This document shows, piece by piece, positions 11,358 to 23,436 of a stretch of 64,000 bases of DNA. A program made the position numbers and the translations under genes. Under the pieces are notes generated by a model that was not told the origin of the DNA, searched no databases, and was given only the letters and a program-made list of their open reading frames with translations. Numbering within the stretch: position 1 is the first letter of the stretch; every line of letters begins with the position of its first letter. This DNA is from Asparagopsis taxiformis (Eukaryota; Rhodophyta; Florideophyceae; Bonnemaisoniales; Bonnemaisoniaceae), in assembly GCA_030407315.1 (NCBI GenBank), contig JALQPE010000100.1:217220-281219 (forward strand), in the 5' to 3' direction.

Positions 11358-13273
11358 GTCGAGTTTTGACGCAAAAGGGAGGATTGCGAGCTGAACAGGG
11401 GAGACTGTGCCGTCCAGATGCGACCAATTTTATTTTTGTGGTGCTTTCGAGACTTGGAATGTAACGTGTTCGTTCGTAGTTTTGTGGGTAGTAGTTTTGT
11501 GCTCACTCCAGCTGACATCCCAACGGTGGAATTTAACCGAGAGTTCAATCATTTCCAACTGTTACATCACATTGCGTGCTGGCAACGTGTGCATGGAAGG
11601 ACGAACGACTGCCCTGGGAGATGAATTTTCAATTAATTCATTTGTAATAATAAACTTTTTTATTTCCGAACTTCGTGGAATCTGAATGTGCTTTACAGCG
11701 GATATGCCACGGATCATGTAAGGAAAGCAAATGGATTCTCATATATATGATTATATGTTTATATTCGTTGTTCTAGATCCGGATCTCATTGTTCGGGGAT
11801 TCAGAGACCATGGCTTGGGCTATACTCAATCTCACTGCCGGCGATGATTTCGAGTATGCACAGCAAGACTTAAGCGAACGCTGAAAGCTGTCCGGTCAAC
11901 GCCGCAGGCTCCACTCCGCCCTCATCACCGACTGAGATTCTTTGACCGCCTTTGCTTTGTTTAGTGTAGAGGATGGACGAAGGTACGTGCGCGAATCTTG
12001 AGGGTATGCATTAAGGGAAGCGTGTGTTTTGAGTCTGACTATTTCCGTTGATGCGATATTTTTCATTGGAAGCCTGTTGACTCATCATGAGTCAACGGGC
12101 TTCCAATGAAGGTGATGGTGTGTATTGAGCGGAGGATGGAAGAGAGGTACTTGAAGTTTTGAAAGTATGCTGCGAGGGAAGGTTGGTTTTGAGTCTGACT
12201 GTTGTGGTTGATTCCGATGTTGTGTAGATGATGCAGGAATGTTGATGACGGAAGGTAAGTTTCATTGAGTGCCAAGATGTGTTTTGCGAAGATATGGACT
12301 GCTGACTATGATTATTATTCATTGCAAGGTTTTTGAATCATGGTTTGTATTGTGTGTAGGATGGATGAGAGGTAAGTAAGGGAGTTTCTAGGATATCTGT
12401 CGTGGTAAGCGTTGCTTTTGAATCTGACTGTTGGGGTTGATGTTTTGTATGTGATGCAGGACTGGTGAAGCAGGAACGGCAGGACTGAAGGAGAGTGAAG
12501 AAGGGATCTAGGAAGATGGGGAATGAAGCTGTGAGGTGTTTCTGGTATGTGTATATTTTGGGGCATACGATAGAAGTGAGAGTGGGTTTCAAGTGGTGTA
12601 AGATTTTGCTGACCATGTTCGTGTTTGATGTCTTGATGATTTAATGGGCCGGGGTGGTGTCGAGGAAAAGCAGGGATGGTATTGGGAAGGAGCGGATTTT
12701 TTGTAATCAAGGTCGTGAGGGTTCTTGAAGTATGTGCGAATGGTGGTGCATGGCGTTCGGATGGTTGGGAGAACGCGATAGTGAGGGAGATAGGTGATCG
12801 ACGATATGCTGACAGGTATTTTGTATTCTGGCTGGATACGTATTTCCTATTCTAACCGGGTATTTATTTCCTATTCTGACCAGATATGTATTTCCTATTC
12901 TAGAGAGACGTATTGTATACCAGCAGTTTCGTAAATGATAGAATAAAATACGGTCCGATATGGGCCCTGAATTTACCATCGGCTGTAATTTCTTCCCTCC
13001 CGGTTTTCGCTGATATATTGTATACTGGATGTCGGGTCCTAGTATTCCGCCATATGTACTAGAGAAAGTGGATGTCGGGCCTAGTATTCCGCCATATGTA
13101 CTAGGGAAAGTGGACGTCCGCATCCATATGTAATAGGGAAAGTGGACGTCCGCATCCAAAATTTTTTATTTTTTTTGGACGCGGACGTTCATTTGTTCTA
13201 GTAAATCTCGGGGCCGACTAGGACCCGTACTAGAGAGACTGGACGTCCGCGTCCACTTCCGAAAACACAGACG
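11358..13273 (-). repeat. Inverted leader and terminus of the Plavaka-like element (right arm)
   Basis: This is the reverse complement of 2850-4737, including the 49 bp palindrome (about 12062-12110), the 24 bp tandem units and the terminal 43 bp repeats. It differs from the left arm in A-tract length, one or two substitutions, and an additional partial repeat carrying GGACGTCCGCATCC near 13110-13140. Confidence 0.75.
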
Positions 13274-14121
13274 CACCACCGTCCAACAAGAAGCCGGCGC
13301 TAGGCGCCGCCGCCCACGGGTCAAGATGTGCAAATTCATCGCGACGCATCGTACGGAGCCGCGCCAGATGACGCACAAGCCGCTCGTCCGCTGCGTCCTC
13401 AAGGAAATAGGCGTCGCATGGAAGATTGGTGGGTACGGCTAAGTCGCATAGTGCCGCTTCACGCCGCGCGTCCCACACGGCCTGCGCGTTTTTGTGGCCG
13501 GGCAACACCGCGTAGCGGTTGACGTCGGCAATACGCACCCATTGAAAACGCCGCGGGAAGTATTGAACACGGCCTAGCTCAGACCAAGTCGGTATCGCGC
13601 GCGGAAGGAAGCGGAAGGCAGAAGGGTCTTCGTAGCGCACACGCGGGACGACGGCGGGTACTACCCGCCGCAACATGTAGTATATGTTGCGCAGCAGAAG
13701 GAAGAGAAACAGAGGAAGGAGCAGGAATGGACCGCAAGGGCACGCCGACGTTCGTGCGACTCCCAGACGCGGATGCGGGAGTGGCAGTCACGTCCACTGT
13801 CGCGTCGAATCCGGGCGATGCGTCAGCGCCGTCCGTATTATGCGCACTCGCCGTCGCGGCAACCGGAGCGCTCGCGGATGACGCTTGAGCCATGGAAAGG
13901 TAAAACGGGCTCTCAGGGCTCGCAGGCGCAGGGGAAGCGAAGCGCGAAGCAGCAGACGGTGTGCGTAGCGGCGTCGCAGCGGCTTCGCCGGAAGGAATGC
14001 TGGCCCGCAGCCAGCTCGGAAGGGTATCACCATCGTGCGCCATGGCGTGCGAGCGTGCGAATCGATGAGGAGAACGGCGAACGCGGGTGACAAGAGAGAA
14101 AGAAAGGAGGAGACGGAACAA
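13274..14121 (-). other. Two overlapping frames, possible gag-like remnant
   Basis: From an ATG at 14043 a frame encodes a serine/alanine/proline-rich protein (MAHDGDTLPSWLRASIPSG...) ending at 13579. A second frame, shifted by one, reads MLRRVVPAVVPRVRYEDPSAF... from 13676 down to the transposon edge. It has a charged, globular look (EDAADERLVRHLARLRTMRR). A single frameshift could join them. A disordered N-terminus followed by a compact basic part would suit a retroelement gag, but I recognise no diagnostic motif. It may equally be an unrelated hypothetical gene truncated by the transposon. Confidence 0.3.
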
Positions 14122-16298
14122 AAGAGAAGAGGTTGCAGACGAAAAGAGTAGAGTGAAGGAAACGGAAGAGCACGTGAGGAGAGAGATGACGCGCGAGGAC
14201 GCGCTGTGATGTTAGTCGGGGGGAGTGTGATGCAATTTATGTTGCGAGTGCGCGCGCGGGTCGGAGCGATGCGTCGCGTTGAGTCCACGTGCATCCGCGT
14301 TTAGTTAGTTAGTAAGCGAGCGTACGCGTGGCGATACAATTACGTGTCACGGCGCGCCTGCGCGAACGCGTGCGATTGCGAGCCCGGCGCCACGTGTAGC
14401 GCCTTCTACGAATTTCCCTTTATTTCCCCTTTTTTGGGTTTTTTATGACGAAAGTCTTTTTCCCAAATATTTCCCTTTTTGCGTGCGTGCGAGCGGCCGC
14501 CGGCCGGCCGCGCAAGGACAACCTGTCCTTAGTAGTTAGCTATTAATGGTCGTTCTGCTTCGCACCTTACCAATAAACAGCCAGCATCTTCGCAGCTACG
14601 AGTTAAGCGTTTAGCGAATCGCGAGGACCGATTGCGTTGAAATGTTGCGTGCGGGTTGCTCACGATCGCCGACGTTCGCGTGCGCGCTGCGCATAAACCG
14701 ATCGTCGAACCGCGTCGCACCGCGATAGCGCGCGTTGCGTCGCACGCCACTAGGCCAGGGATTTACGACCCCTGTGTGGATCGCGTTGTGCTCGAGTTTA
14801 CTCGGTGATCTCACCCTGCGATCACGGCTTGCGCCGGCCCGCGAATCCCGTGTTGCGATCGTTCCCTACGCGTTCCGCCGTTGTACCACCCGTTCGCCAG
14901 CGCGACCGAGCGACGCGCGAAACGCAAGTTCAACCAGCGCGTTACGGTTCACCTCGCCCTGACACGGCTGCAATTCTAGAACTCCCTTAGCGATCGCCAC
15001 CCCGGCTGGTCATACAATGATGACGGAAAGGGAAGCAACGAACGCCCCGTCGTTCGAGCCGTGGCTTAAATAATGTTCCGACGACCGCTGTCGCAATGCC
15101 CGTTGGCACGAAATACACGAGATGGCCGCGGCCTGCGTGCGTATCACACTGATTCGAACCTCACCCGCGTGGTGGAACTGGAAACTGCATTCGATTGCAA
15201 GAGACGCCTACTCGAGGCATTGTAAAACGATGTCAACGGGCGGGCCCCGATGATTACGAGGAGGCGGGAGCGCACGCGCGCGCTCCGACGCCGTGGCCAA
15301 CCGATCGGTCAACCGGGCCACGTTCGTTTAAGCGAGATTTTTCGGGACAATTGCCACGTCCGCGAGTGTACCCGAAAAGGCGCCATGGCCCCGTGTCTCA
15401 GGCGCGTCCTGACGGGCCTCGCGTGGCCGGGACGTCCACGTGTGGGGGTGGGGCTGTGTAGTATACGTGGCCAATTCGAAAATGGCAAATATTTACGACT
15501 TCCGCGGAATTCGAATTTCGGCGGACACGACCGGCGACAGCAATGTACGAGCATTGCTGGCGCATGCGCGCGCAACCGGCACACGTGTGCAGCGAACGAA
15601 CTGGCACGCGGCCAACGGACCAACGGGTCCACACGCGCGACCCACAAGGTCCTTTCCCATTCGGGGACGTTACGAACAGTGTTTACACTGTAATGCGATG
15701 CCATCGTGGCTAAATAGGTATTGGCATCGTGCCGGGAGGGAAAGGGGACAAGCATCGAACGGGCAACGAGCTCTGGTCTACGACTGACTTCTACGTTTTA
15801 CGTTTTCGTTTACGCCTAACGAGGCTTCGTCTCCGTCGAGCTGCGCACTCCTTGCCCATTGCCACACGTGAGGCTGATCGCGTTTCTTGCCTACGGGTTT
15901 GGTTGAGAGCGCCTCCGGTGACGTGCCACCTTGTTCAGCGGACGTAATCCTCGCGTGGATTTTTGCGTCGTGACGCTCGTGTCTACTCGCTAACTTCTCT
16001 ACCTTCTACCATCCTAACCATACAGTCAAACACCAGCGGGTGGCACTGTTCGTTCGTTTCGTTTACAGGACAGCGTGTCCACTGGCTCGTACCAGCTACT
16101 CTAGAACTATTCACCACAACCTACAAGGGTAATTTATGGACAAACAAACGCTGTCTCTTACCTTCAAAGCAACATGCAAATGCTTTGCCGTCCTACCCGT
16201 TATTCTATTTTATTGTGGCTTGATTACATCTTTGTACATTGCAAGACCGACTGCGAACTCTTGCAAGCTCTGCGCAGTTTTTTCTTTTTTCTCTATAT
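14122..16298. other. GC-rich block, probably element debris
   Basis: The block is strikingly rich in CG dinucleotides (runs such as GGCGCGCCTGCGCGAACGCG), with a short T-rich interruption at 14405-14485 and a NotI-like GCGGCCGCCGGCCGGCCGCGC tract near 14493. No frame has protein-like composition, and I see no tRNA or rRNA. Composition drops to normal at about 15980. It could be one or two LTRs of an unidentified element. Confidence 0.35.
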
Positions 16299-18690
16299 GA
16301 AAACAAGAACACTTGAAGCTTCGTGTCAGAAAGTGCAAGCTCTACTTGCGTGAAGTACGTTGGTTTGGTCGTTACATTAGCAAGGATGGCATTCGGCTTG
16401 ATCGCAGTCGCTTATCAGCACTTATTGATATGGGAGTGCCCGAGACTGGTGCAGATCTTCAACAATTTCTGCGTGCTGCAAACTGGATGCGACAGTGTAT
16501 CCCGGAATTCACAAAGCTTATTGCCGAACTGCACAAGACTCTATAGGAAGTATATAATCGGGCTGGAAAGCGCACTAAACATGCTGTATCACGCATAAAG
16601 CTAGCTCCTTTGTGGGGTGATATTCAGCAAGAAGCATATGGTGCTGTGAAGCAAGCTCTTCTAACCAGTGTAACACGAGCACATCCTGACCCTGACCATC
16701 TCCTTTGCTTGTTCACGGATGCATCCGAGCAACATTGGTCTGTTGTATTAACTCAGATCCCAAAAGCTGACTTGGATATTGAGTTTTCACAGCAGCGTCA
16801 TCAGCCTCTTGCTTTTCTTTCTGGATCTTTCACTGGATCCAGTTCCCGCTGGTCTACAATTGAGAGAGAAGCATTTGCTATTGTTGAGTCTGTTACTAGA
16901 TTGGACTACATTCTACTACAGCCTGAAGGCTTTTGGCTCTTTACCGACCATCGGAACCTTGTGTTTATATTTGATCCAATGTCAGCATCTACTCGGCTAG
17001 GGAAGCATGTCACATCTTAGATTTAACGATGGTCTATGCGCCTCTCGTCTTTTCGTTTCACTATTGTGCACATTTCTGGTTCTGATAACTGTTGGGCTGA
17101 TATTCTATCGCGATGGGGAGCCCCGAGGCACAATCGCCATTGCATGCCGACTCATCGTGCGTCGCTATCTTCTCTCTTTGTGGCTCCTGTTGCACCAGAG
17201 CTAGATCCGGAACTGCAGTGGTCAGCAGCACAAGAAATCTATGATGCCCGATTGGCGTCAAAAGGAGAAGGGGAGGGATGTCAATACACCAAACGTTCTG
17301 ATGGTTTATTGATTGACTAAAATGGATCTATTTGGATCCCATCTACTGCTGTAGAACTGCAGTTGCGAATTTGTGTTATTGCACACTGCGGTAGAGGAGG
17401 ACATCGTGGCGCTCGCACTACTTATAATTACATCAAGGAGTGTTTCCATTAGGGAAATGTGAAGAAGGACGTTTACTCGTTCTGCAATTCCTGTCTACAT
17501 TGTCTCAGCACGGCGAATGGTACTAGGATCCCGCGCCAGTTGGACCATTCGCTCCATTCGGATAGGCCTAATGAAGTGCTACATTTTGATTACTTTTACA
17601 TGGGTCCTAGCACTACTGGAGAGACGTACATACTCATCCTCAAGGATGATGCGTCTTCATTTGTATGGCTCGAGCCATGCCATGCTGCAGATTCTGAAAA
17701 CACTGTGGACGTACTTTTCAGATTGTTCTCATTGTTTAGAGTTTGTTTCAACTGGGTATCGGACAAAGGTTCACATTTCAGGAATGTCTTAATGCATCAT
17801 CTCAGCCGAAGACTACATGCACATCACCACTTCACTAATTCCTATTGTCCACAGTCCAATGGGACTGTGAAGAGCGTATGTAAGCAAGTTTTACGTGCAT
17901 CTAGGGCATTACTATCTGAATTTAAATTGAATGAAGACTGGCCGTGCATAGTTCGCTTGATCCAAAGCATTCTCAATCATTCCAAGCGTTCCTCACTTGG
18001 AAATGGTGCACCCATTACGGCCTTCACAGTTATTGATGCAGACAACCCGATTCGTTCGCTAAAACCAATTTCAATTTCTACACGCTCTCTATCGTTTATT
18101 CAAGCTCAGAAACTTGTGGGAATTTCTATGCTATGGAGAACTTGGACAAATTACATGAGGATGATTCTGTACGGCGCACGCGGAAGAGAGACGCTGCTGT
18201 TGACGCACATAACTCTCGAACTCACATTGAGAAGGTTAATTTTGAAGTTGGTGACTACCTATTAGTGGCACAGCGCCTGAAGAATGATGGACACAAGCTG
18301 CGTGTGAAATGGTGTGGCCCTTGCCGCGTAACAAAAGCAAACTCAGATCATGTCTACGAAATTGAGGATATGATCAGTGGATCACATGTTTTGGTACACG
18401 CCAATCGTTTGAAGTTCTATGCGGATTCTAGTCTAGACGTCACTGAAACGCTACTTGATTCCATTGCTCACAATAATCCCCATTTCAACAAAGTGGAACG
18501 TCTTCTCGGGCTTCGATACAATACCGATCAAGCTCGATACGAAGTTCAGGCTAAATGGGAAGGTTTCGACCATGAAGAGCCCATCTGGGAGCCCTTTGAC
18601 CATATGAAAGAGGATATCCCTCAGATGCTCTCTGAATTTTTAGCTACTCATCATGATCAGGCCATGGTAGCTAAAGCGGCTTCGGCGTAA
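16299..18690 (+). pseudogene. Dead Ty3-like pol: RT end, RNase H, integrase, chromodomain
   Basis: One frame reads the end of reverse transcriptase (KCKLYLREVRWFGRYISKDG), RNase H with LFTDASEQHWS and the tether, then the integrase zinc finger (CNSCLHCLS) and rve core (HFDYFYMG...WVSDKGSHF, YCPQSNG). It is interrupted by stops at about 16544, 17018, 17024, 17318 and 17450. A one-base frameshift near 18120 moves it to another frame encoding VGDYLLVAQR, KWCGPCRV and a chromodomain (VERLLGLRYNT...AKWEGFDHEEPIWEP), ending at 18690. The polymerase core with YxDD is missing upstream. It differs clearly from the pol fragment at 1652, so it is a second family. Confidence 0.88.
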
Positions 18691-18699
18691 CGCCTCTTT

Positions 18700-19055
18700 T
18701 GGTGGAGGGGACTGGTGCAAGTTGTGCAATTCCTACGCTGCAGGATCAGCGTGTGCAGTTTCGCCGTGGCGGGATAAACCAGTGAAATCGATCCAGAGCG
18801 ATATTTTAATACGATTTGATTTCACGGCGCATACAATTGCTAGCTATTGGTCAAGTTTGTATAGACCAACCCTTTGCGCCTCGGTAAGCTTCTCTATCGA
18901 TATTGAACCCTTCGGCCGTTCGGGAGGGCAGGCTGGTTGTACATCTGTACGTTCTGCTAGGCATTATGAAGTACTCGTCTCCCTGTATTACCTAGCCTCT
19001 CAAGAAAATAAACTAGAGAGCTACCATCGTAGCGACATTATTGTTCTACATGCGA
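18700..19055 (+). repeat. Possible polypurine tract and 3' LTR of the dead Ty3 element
   Basis: Ten bases after the pol stop lies GGTGGAGGGGA, a typical polypurine primer, followed by TGGTGCAAG..., which could begin an LTR at 18713. An AATAAA lies near 19005 and a candidate CA end near 19050. No second LTR was found to confirm the borders, so the extent is a guess. Confidence 0.35.
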
Positions 19056-20352
19056 GCAAAATTTCCGTAACCGGGTCATGGCCAACGGCATGGCCTGGAT
19101 ACTTGGAATTCATCCACACGCGTCTGAATTAAGAAGGCAAAAAATGCGCTCGTGCTTGACCGAAAGAAGTGTATGCAGGTCTGCTATCTCCCATGCAACC
19201 TTTGACACAGCAGCATACTGTCAGAATACAACCTTTTCTTACATACTCGTCCGTTCAACACGATGTCTAGGTGAACAGTTGATGTTGAATTTTGGGGCGA
19301 TAATTACTTTGACAACGGTGTCAAACGTTACCTGCTGACCAGGGGAGAAGGGTGCCTTTATTTCAAGATGTCGACCATGCACAATGCGGTTGTGCAGCGA
19401 AGTTTCTCCAGCAAAGGCGGCAGTACTAGAACTCGGGAAAAAGAATAGAGGCTGGTTGAGGAGGAGGTTATGGCTGCGCAAGATGTTTACACGAGGTCAC
19501 AAAGCTGAGCGATACTGGATCGGTAGTTTTAGAATGGGATTCGAAAATCTGAAGCTCGGAAATCCAATCCAGATGAAACACACTAAATAGTGTTGCAGGG
19601 CAACAGTGCATCAGATATCAATCAATCACTTTGAAATACCATTGCGTAGTGCATTGACGTCATGTGTTTGCGGTCGACTATTTAAACTGGAGATCAAGAC
19701 GTAGAACGAGGTTTGGCGCGTGCGGTTGTTGCTTTCTCGTGATTCGTCGATGCTATGTATCGGGCGGTACTTGGAATGCGACCTTGTTTTTGTCTCCCAA
19801 CGTCAGATGTCGGTGATATGGATTGGGCACAATGAATTGAAAACAAACTTGAGGCGGTCGGTGAAGGGCAAACTGATTTGGAATGTGGAACAACAAATCG
19901 TCGTTCCATTCGGAACATATCTACCAATATTTAATGCGGTTCCGAGATTCAAATATAGCGATGCAGTCTAATCGGACGGCCAACTAACCGAATGCCACAA
20001 CTTGCTCCGATGCAAACGACAAATGCGTGCAACTTGGACGCTCCGGTCGCGCGGGCTAACAAAAACTGTCTATGCGAGCGAAGAAGCAAACCAGGAAATC
20101 ACCAACGTGCCAACAAAACGGACACAGTGCCTGCTATTAGAATCGACGAGAATGCGGTAAATAAGGCAAGTGGTTTATGTACAGAGAGTACAGCTGGTAC
20201 AGATACGAAACGACAGACATGAGCAACGACGAAATGCACACACACTGTCGTGAAATAAGGCGTTGCAATTTGATCGCCGAGAGGAACATGCCTCATCAAG
20301 CGATGCATGTTTCGAAAATACACGAGTAATTGACGGATAAATGTGCACCAAT
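19056..20352. other. Intergenic stretch, no supported gene
   Basis: Short frames on both strands lack recognisable motifs. I see no repeat or RNA gene. The right end probably contains the 3' untranslated region of the fatty acid hydroxylase gene, which is on the minus strand. Confidence 0.4.
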
Positions 20353-21228
20353 CTATTCCTGCCGATGTGAAGTGCGCGCGCTGCTATGCTGTGTATGCGG
20401 CACCAACCACGCGAAGAATTGCTTCCAAGTCGAGGAAGCAACACCAATATTGGAACACACGGTGCCGAAAACGGCGTCTAGCACGCTGGGAGCTCCCACT
20501 CCGTCGGCGAAGGAGCAGTGATAGTACAAATGATGCAAGCCGTGCACACGAGCATCCAACACGGGTACATCAGCGAAAAAATTGTAACCGGAATGTTCGT
20601 ACAGGCCGCCCAGCGCGCCGAGTGGCAACATACAGATGCAATGCAAGGGCGTGAGAAGATTAGCTTTGGAAAGCACAATGAGCGGGGTGAGATAGGGGAA
20701 GACAATCTCGAGTAGAAAGTCTAGCGACGACATGTACATGGCACTTATCGCGCTGTGCGCCTTTGTGGTGTGATGCATTGCATGGTCGAGCGCGACAAAG
20801 CCCCAACGAGAATGCAGAATGAAACGATGGGCGAGATAGAAGGCGAGTTCATGCAGCAGAGGCGGGAGTGTGAAAAGCACGAGCAGACTGTACGACGTAC
20901 TTGGCGGGTTGGCGTACTGCTCGGGTGTGTATGCGAGACGCAAGTAGGACGCGAGATACATGCACGGGAGACAGATGAAGAGTTGGTTGAAGAGGACGCG
21001 GGGGAGCATTTGGCGGTATGTCGGGGTACTATTTGTCGGGTGGAAGTGTTTGTACTTGCGGAACAAGTTGCATCGGTCGAACAGGTCGAACATGGCGCCG
21101 AGCGAGTGGAAGACAAGCATTGCAAGCAAGAAGGACAACATCGTCGGATGGTCGGTGGTCAAGGCGTGCATTTGGTGGGTGGCGCGATGATGCACGAGTG
21201 GCTGCGTGTGGTTTGTCAAGGCGCTCAT
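20353..21228 (-). CDS. Fatty acid hydroxylase superfamily membrane enzyme
   Basis: This 291-residue protein has the three histidine clusters of the fatty acid hydroxylase/sterol desaturase superfamily, which hold a di-iron centre in the ER membrane: HELAFYLAHRFILH (His126, 134, 139), HAMHH followed by H158 (His149, 152, 153), and HGLHHLYYH (His229, 232, 233, 237), with H212 in EHSGYN. Four or five hydrophobic segments surround them (about residues 30-48, 78-98, 113-128, 170-190, 192-210). Family members oxidise sterols, fatty acids, sphingoid bases or carotenoids using O2 and cytochrome b5 electrons; the substrate cannot be told from sequence here. The start is the first ATG (21228); a longer frame begins only at a TTG. 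The length is normal for the family. It is a single frame without introns. Confidence 0.85.
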   Translation of the reverse strand: MSALTNHTQPLVHHRATHQMHALTTDHPTMLSFLLAMLVFHSLGAMFDLFDRCNLFRKYKHFHPTNSTPTYRQMLPRVLFNQLFICLPCMYLASYLRLAYTPEQYANPPSTSYSLLVLFTLPPLLHELAFYLAHRFILHSRWGFVALDHAMHHTTKAHSAISAMYMSSLDFLLEIVFPYLTPLIVLSKANLLTPLHCICMLPLGALGGLYEHSGYNFFADVPVLDARVHGLHHLYYHCSFADGVGAPSVLDAVFGTVCSNIGVASSTWKQFFAWLVPHTQHSSARTSHRQE

Positions 21229-23436
21229 GATGGACGGGCGGATGAGAGCATGCAGCGACGGGCGCAAAGATGGTGACGAGTCGGTCAAGTAGACAGTGAG
21301 ACGGGTGCAAATGCCAGTTGGGCGCCAAGTAGCAGAAACGTCTCCTGTATGTGATGCGACACTTTTGTGGAAGCGTACAGAGAGTTTACCCTAATATCGC
21401 GTCGGTGCATAAAGGTGGCAACGAAATGTACAGAGGCGTTGCGCTGTGCGATGCATGCGATCAGTTGCTGCAATGTGTCCATCATCTGTGCGCGCATTGA
21501 ATGTTACCAAATTTGCTACCCGCTGGCACGTACAGTAGCGCCATTGCTGGACGCGCGTGATCTCACAATATCCCAACCGCATCGTATTCGGCCAAGTCAT
21601 TTCCGTCGACACGAGATGCATTTCTATTCGTCTCATCTCCCTGTGCGCCCGATTGACGCTGCTGCATCCGTCCGACAACTTGCGCGCCCTCTTGTCATGC
21701 CGCTCGGCGACTTGGGCGATCCAATTCGAGACTCGGCAAGCAAGCTGCGTTTCGTGAGTAGAAGCGATTCTTTTCACGTAGTGGCGCGGTAGAAGCATGC
21801 CACGTGGCCACCTGTCTGCCGGTTTCACGAATGGGAATTTGTAAATCATATTGCTGCGTTTTCTGGTTGTGATTGGCCGAGCGTGGCGTACACATGCCAT
21901 GTTCTCATCGTGCATAAAATTCATTTGTGGTTCCACTCGTGTCGAGATGGTCGATTTTTCATGAGTCATTGCTGTTTTTTGAGCTTTTGTTACCACCAAG
22001 CGAGTGGAATTTGGGTAGAAACACTCGAGCACAGCGCGGCGCAGCGCAGCGCAGCGCTACAGTGCGGTGAAGGTGGCCAACCAGCCAAAATATGCCATCA
22101 ACTTTGCAGACCTAACACGCTCTACCTCTAGTATTATAGCTGTTCCAGTAAATTAGATTGTCACGAGATGCTACTGTACACCCGCTCCACTACTTGAGAA
22201 TAACCTCCATCATTACATTCCTATCAATTTATTTCGCCCATTTGTAGTTGCTGGAAACACCATCGCTGTACGTGATTCGTTTTCCCTCACTACATCGATC
22301 TTCCCAACCGCCTGGTTACCGAAATTGAAAGATACAATCACTTGTCAAATTCGCGTCGCGCAGAGCCCAGCAATTGTATTGGCCGCCATTACAGCGAGAT
22401 ATGATATCCCGCGCTGTGTACCCGAAACGAGATACGCAGTTCTGAAAGCCGTCTCTACTAATGTCTACGCACTGTAACGACCGCTGGTCGGCAGCATCGA
22501 TCTCGGACGCCATACGTGAGACGACTGTCTCGGACAATCGGATCGACGCGTGTAGATACTACTTGAGATCTCTCCTTCCAGAGAGCATTGCTTGGTCCAT
22601 CCCAATGCAGCGCGCGATCGGTGCACTGCTGACGGCGACATCGAAACATCCAGTGCGCAAAACGCCCGAGCTCGAGACGCCCATACGTGACGCCGCGTCT
22701 ATCGAAAAGTTTTCAATTTGGCAAATATTTTCAATTCTTGAAAACTTTTTCTGCTGTATGCGCAACATACAATGCAATAGTGCAATCGATATATGTGTAA
22801 GGCCTAGTACAGCCACAGGAGCGATCAGGGGGGCGTAGAAATCAACCCTAGATACAAGTATTCGATGCCTGTAGTCACGACATCATGCCAGGATTTCCTC
22901 TGTAACCTATCTACGGCTCGATGGAGCGCGAACGAGGCATCGAGCGGCAACCGGCTGTGGTCTATACGGATGTTTGCGTGATGCGGTGGTATTTTCGGGC
23001 GGTTTTGTCCTCCCATGCCGCCATCAGGGCGGCGATCAGCAACACGAGAGTACATTTCCAATTAAAATTTGGCGAGTTGACGATGAGGTCATCACAACAA
23101 ACGGAGGTCGAGCTGTACTGTATGCGGCCAACCAACGCAATATCGTTAAAAAAGTCGTTGCAAATGGAGATGAGCAAAATTGCGTAAATATCTCTTCGCT
23201 ACCCTAAATAGTCAGCAGCGAATCGAAATCAGATTCACTCGTTTCATAAATACAACGCAGATGACAACGGGCAGCACCGTTGTCACGCTTCCAATACGTG
23301 GGAATCTCATGTTCCCAGTGTTGCCAAAATTTGATTCAACACACTACACGACTTGATAAAAAACCCCAATTATCTGCACACTCTTCCAACTCGTGCAACT
23401 TCGATACTTGCAAACTGTTCAACCCAATCATCCACC
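21229..23436. other. Intergenic stretch of 2.2 kb, no supported gene
   Basis: A minus-strand frame at 21391-22032 lacks an ATG start and protein-like composition. Positions 22035-22056 hold a short CAGCG microsatellite. The segment is flanked by the 5' ends of two divergent genes (hydroxylase left, dioxygenase right), so both promoters should lie here. No repeats shared with the transposons were seen. Confidence 0.4.

Larger units (their letters stand above)
2850..13273. mobile_element. Palindromic Plavaka-like DNA transposon, 3.6 kb inverted arms
   Basis: Both outer ends carry the same terminus (CGTCTGTGTTTTCGGAAG) in inverted orientation, at 2850 and 13273. The left arm (2850-6485) reappears inverted at 9610-13273, nearly base for base, through subterminal repeats, leader and the first half of the transposase gene. 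The centre (6486-9609) holds the second half of the transposase and a damaged second gene on the minus strand. Both arms share differences from the third copy at 51312, for example ACG in place of the transposase ATG. They therefore come from one template rather than from two insertions. The bases flanking the two ends are ...CA and CA..., compatible with a 2 bp target duplication, but this is weak evidence. Confidence 0.8.

Noticed and set aside
10356..11624. Plus-strand frames in the right arm of the palindrome
   Set aside because: They are reverse-strand shadows of the inverted transposase gene and its leader, identical to shadows in the left arm.
21391..22032. 213-codon minus-strand frame
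   Set aside because: It starts at GTG, not ATG, contains no recognisable domain and has irregular composition; treated as a chance frame.
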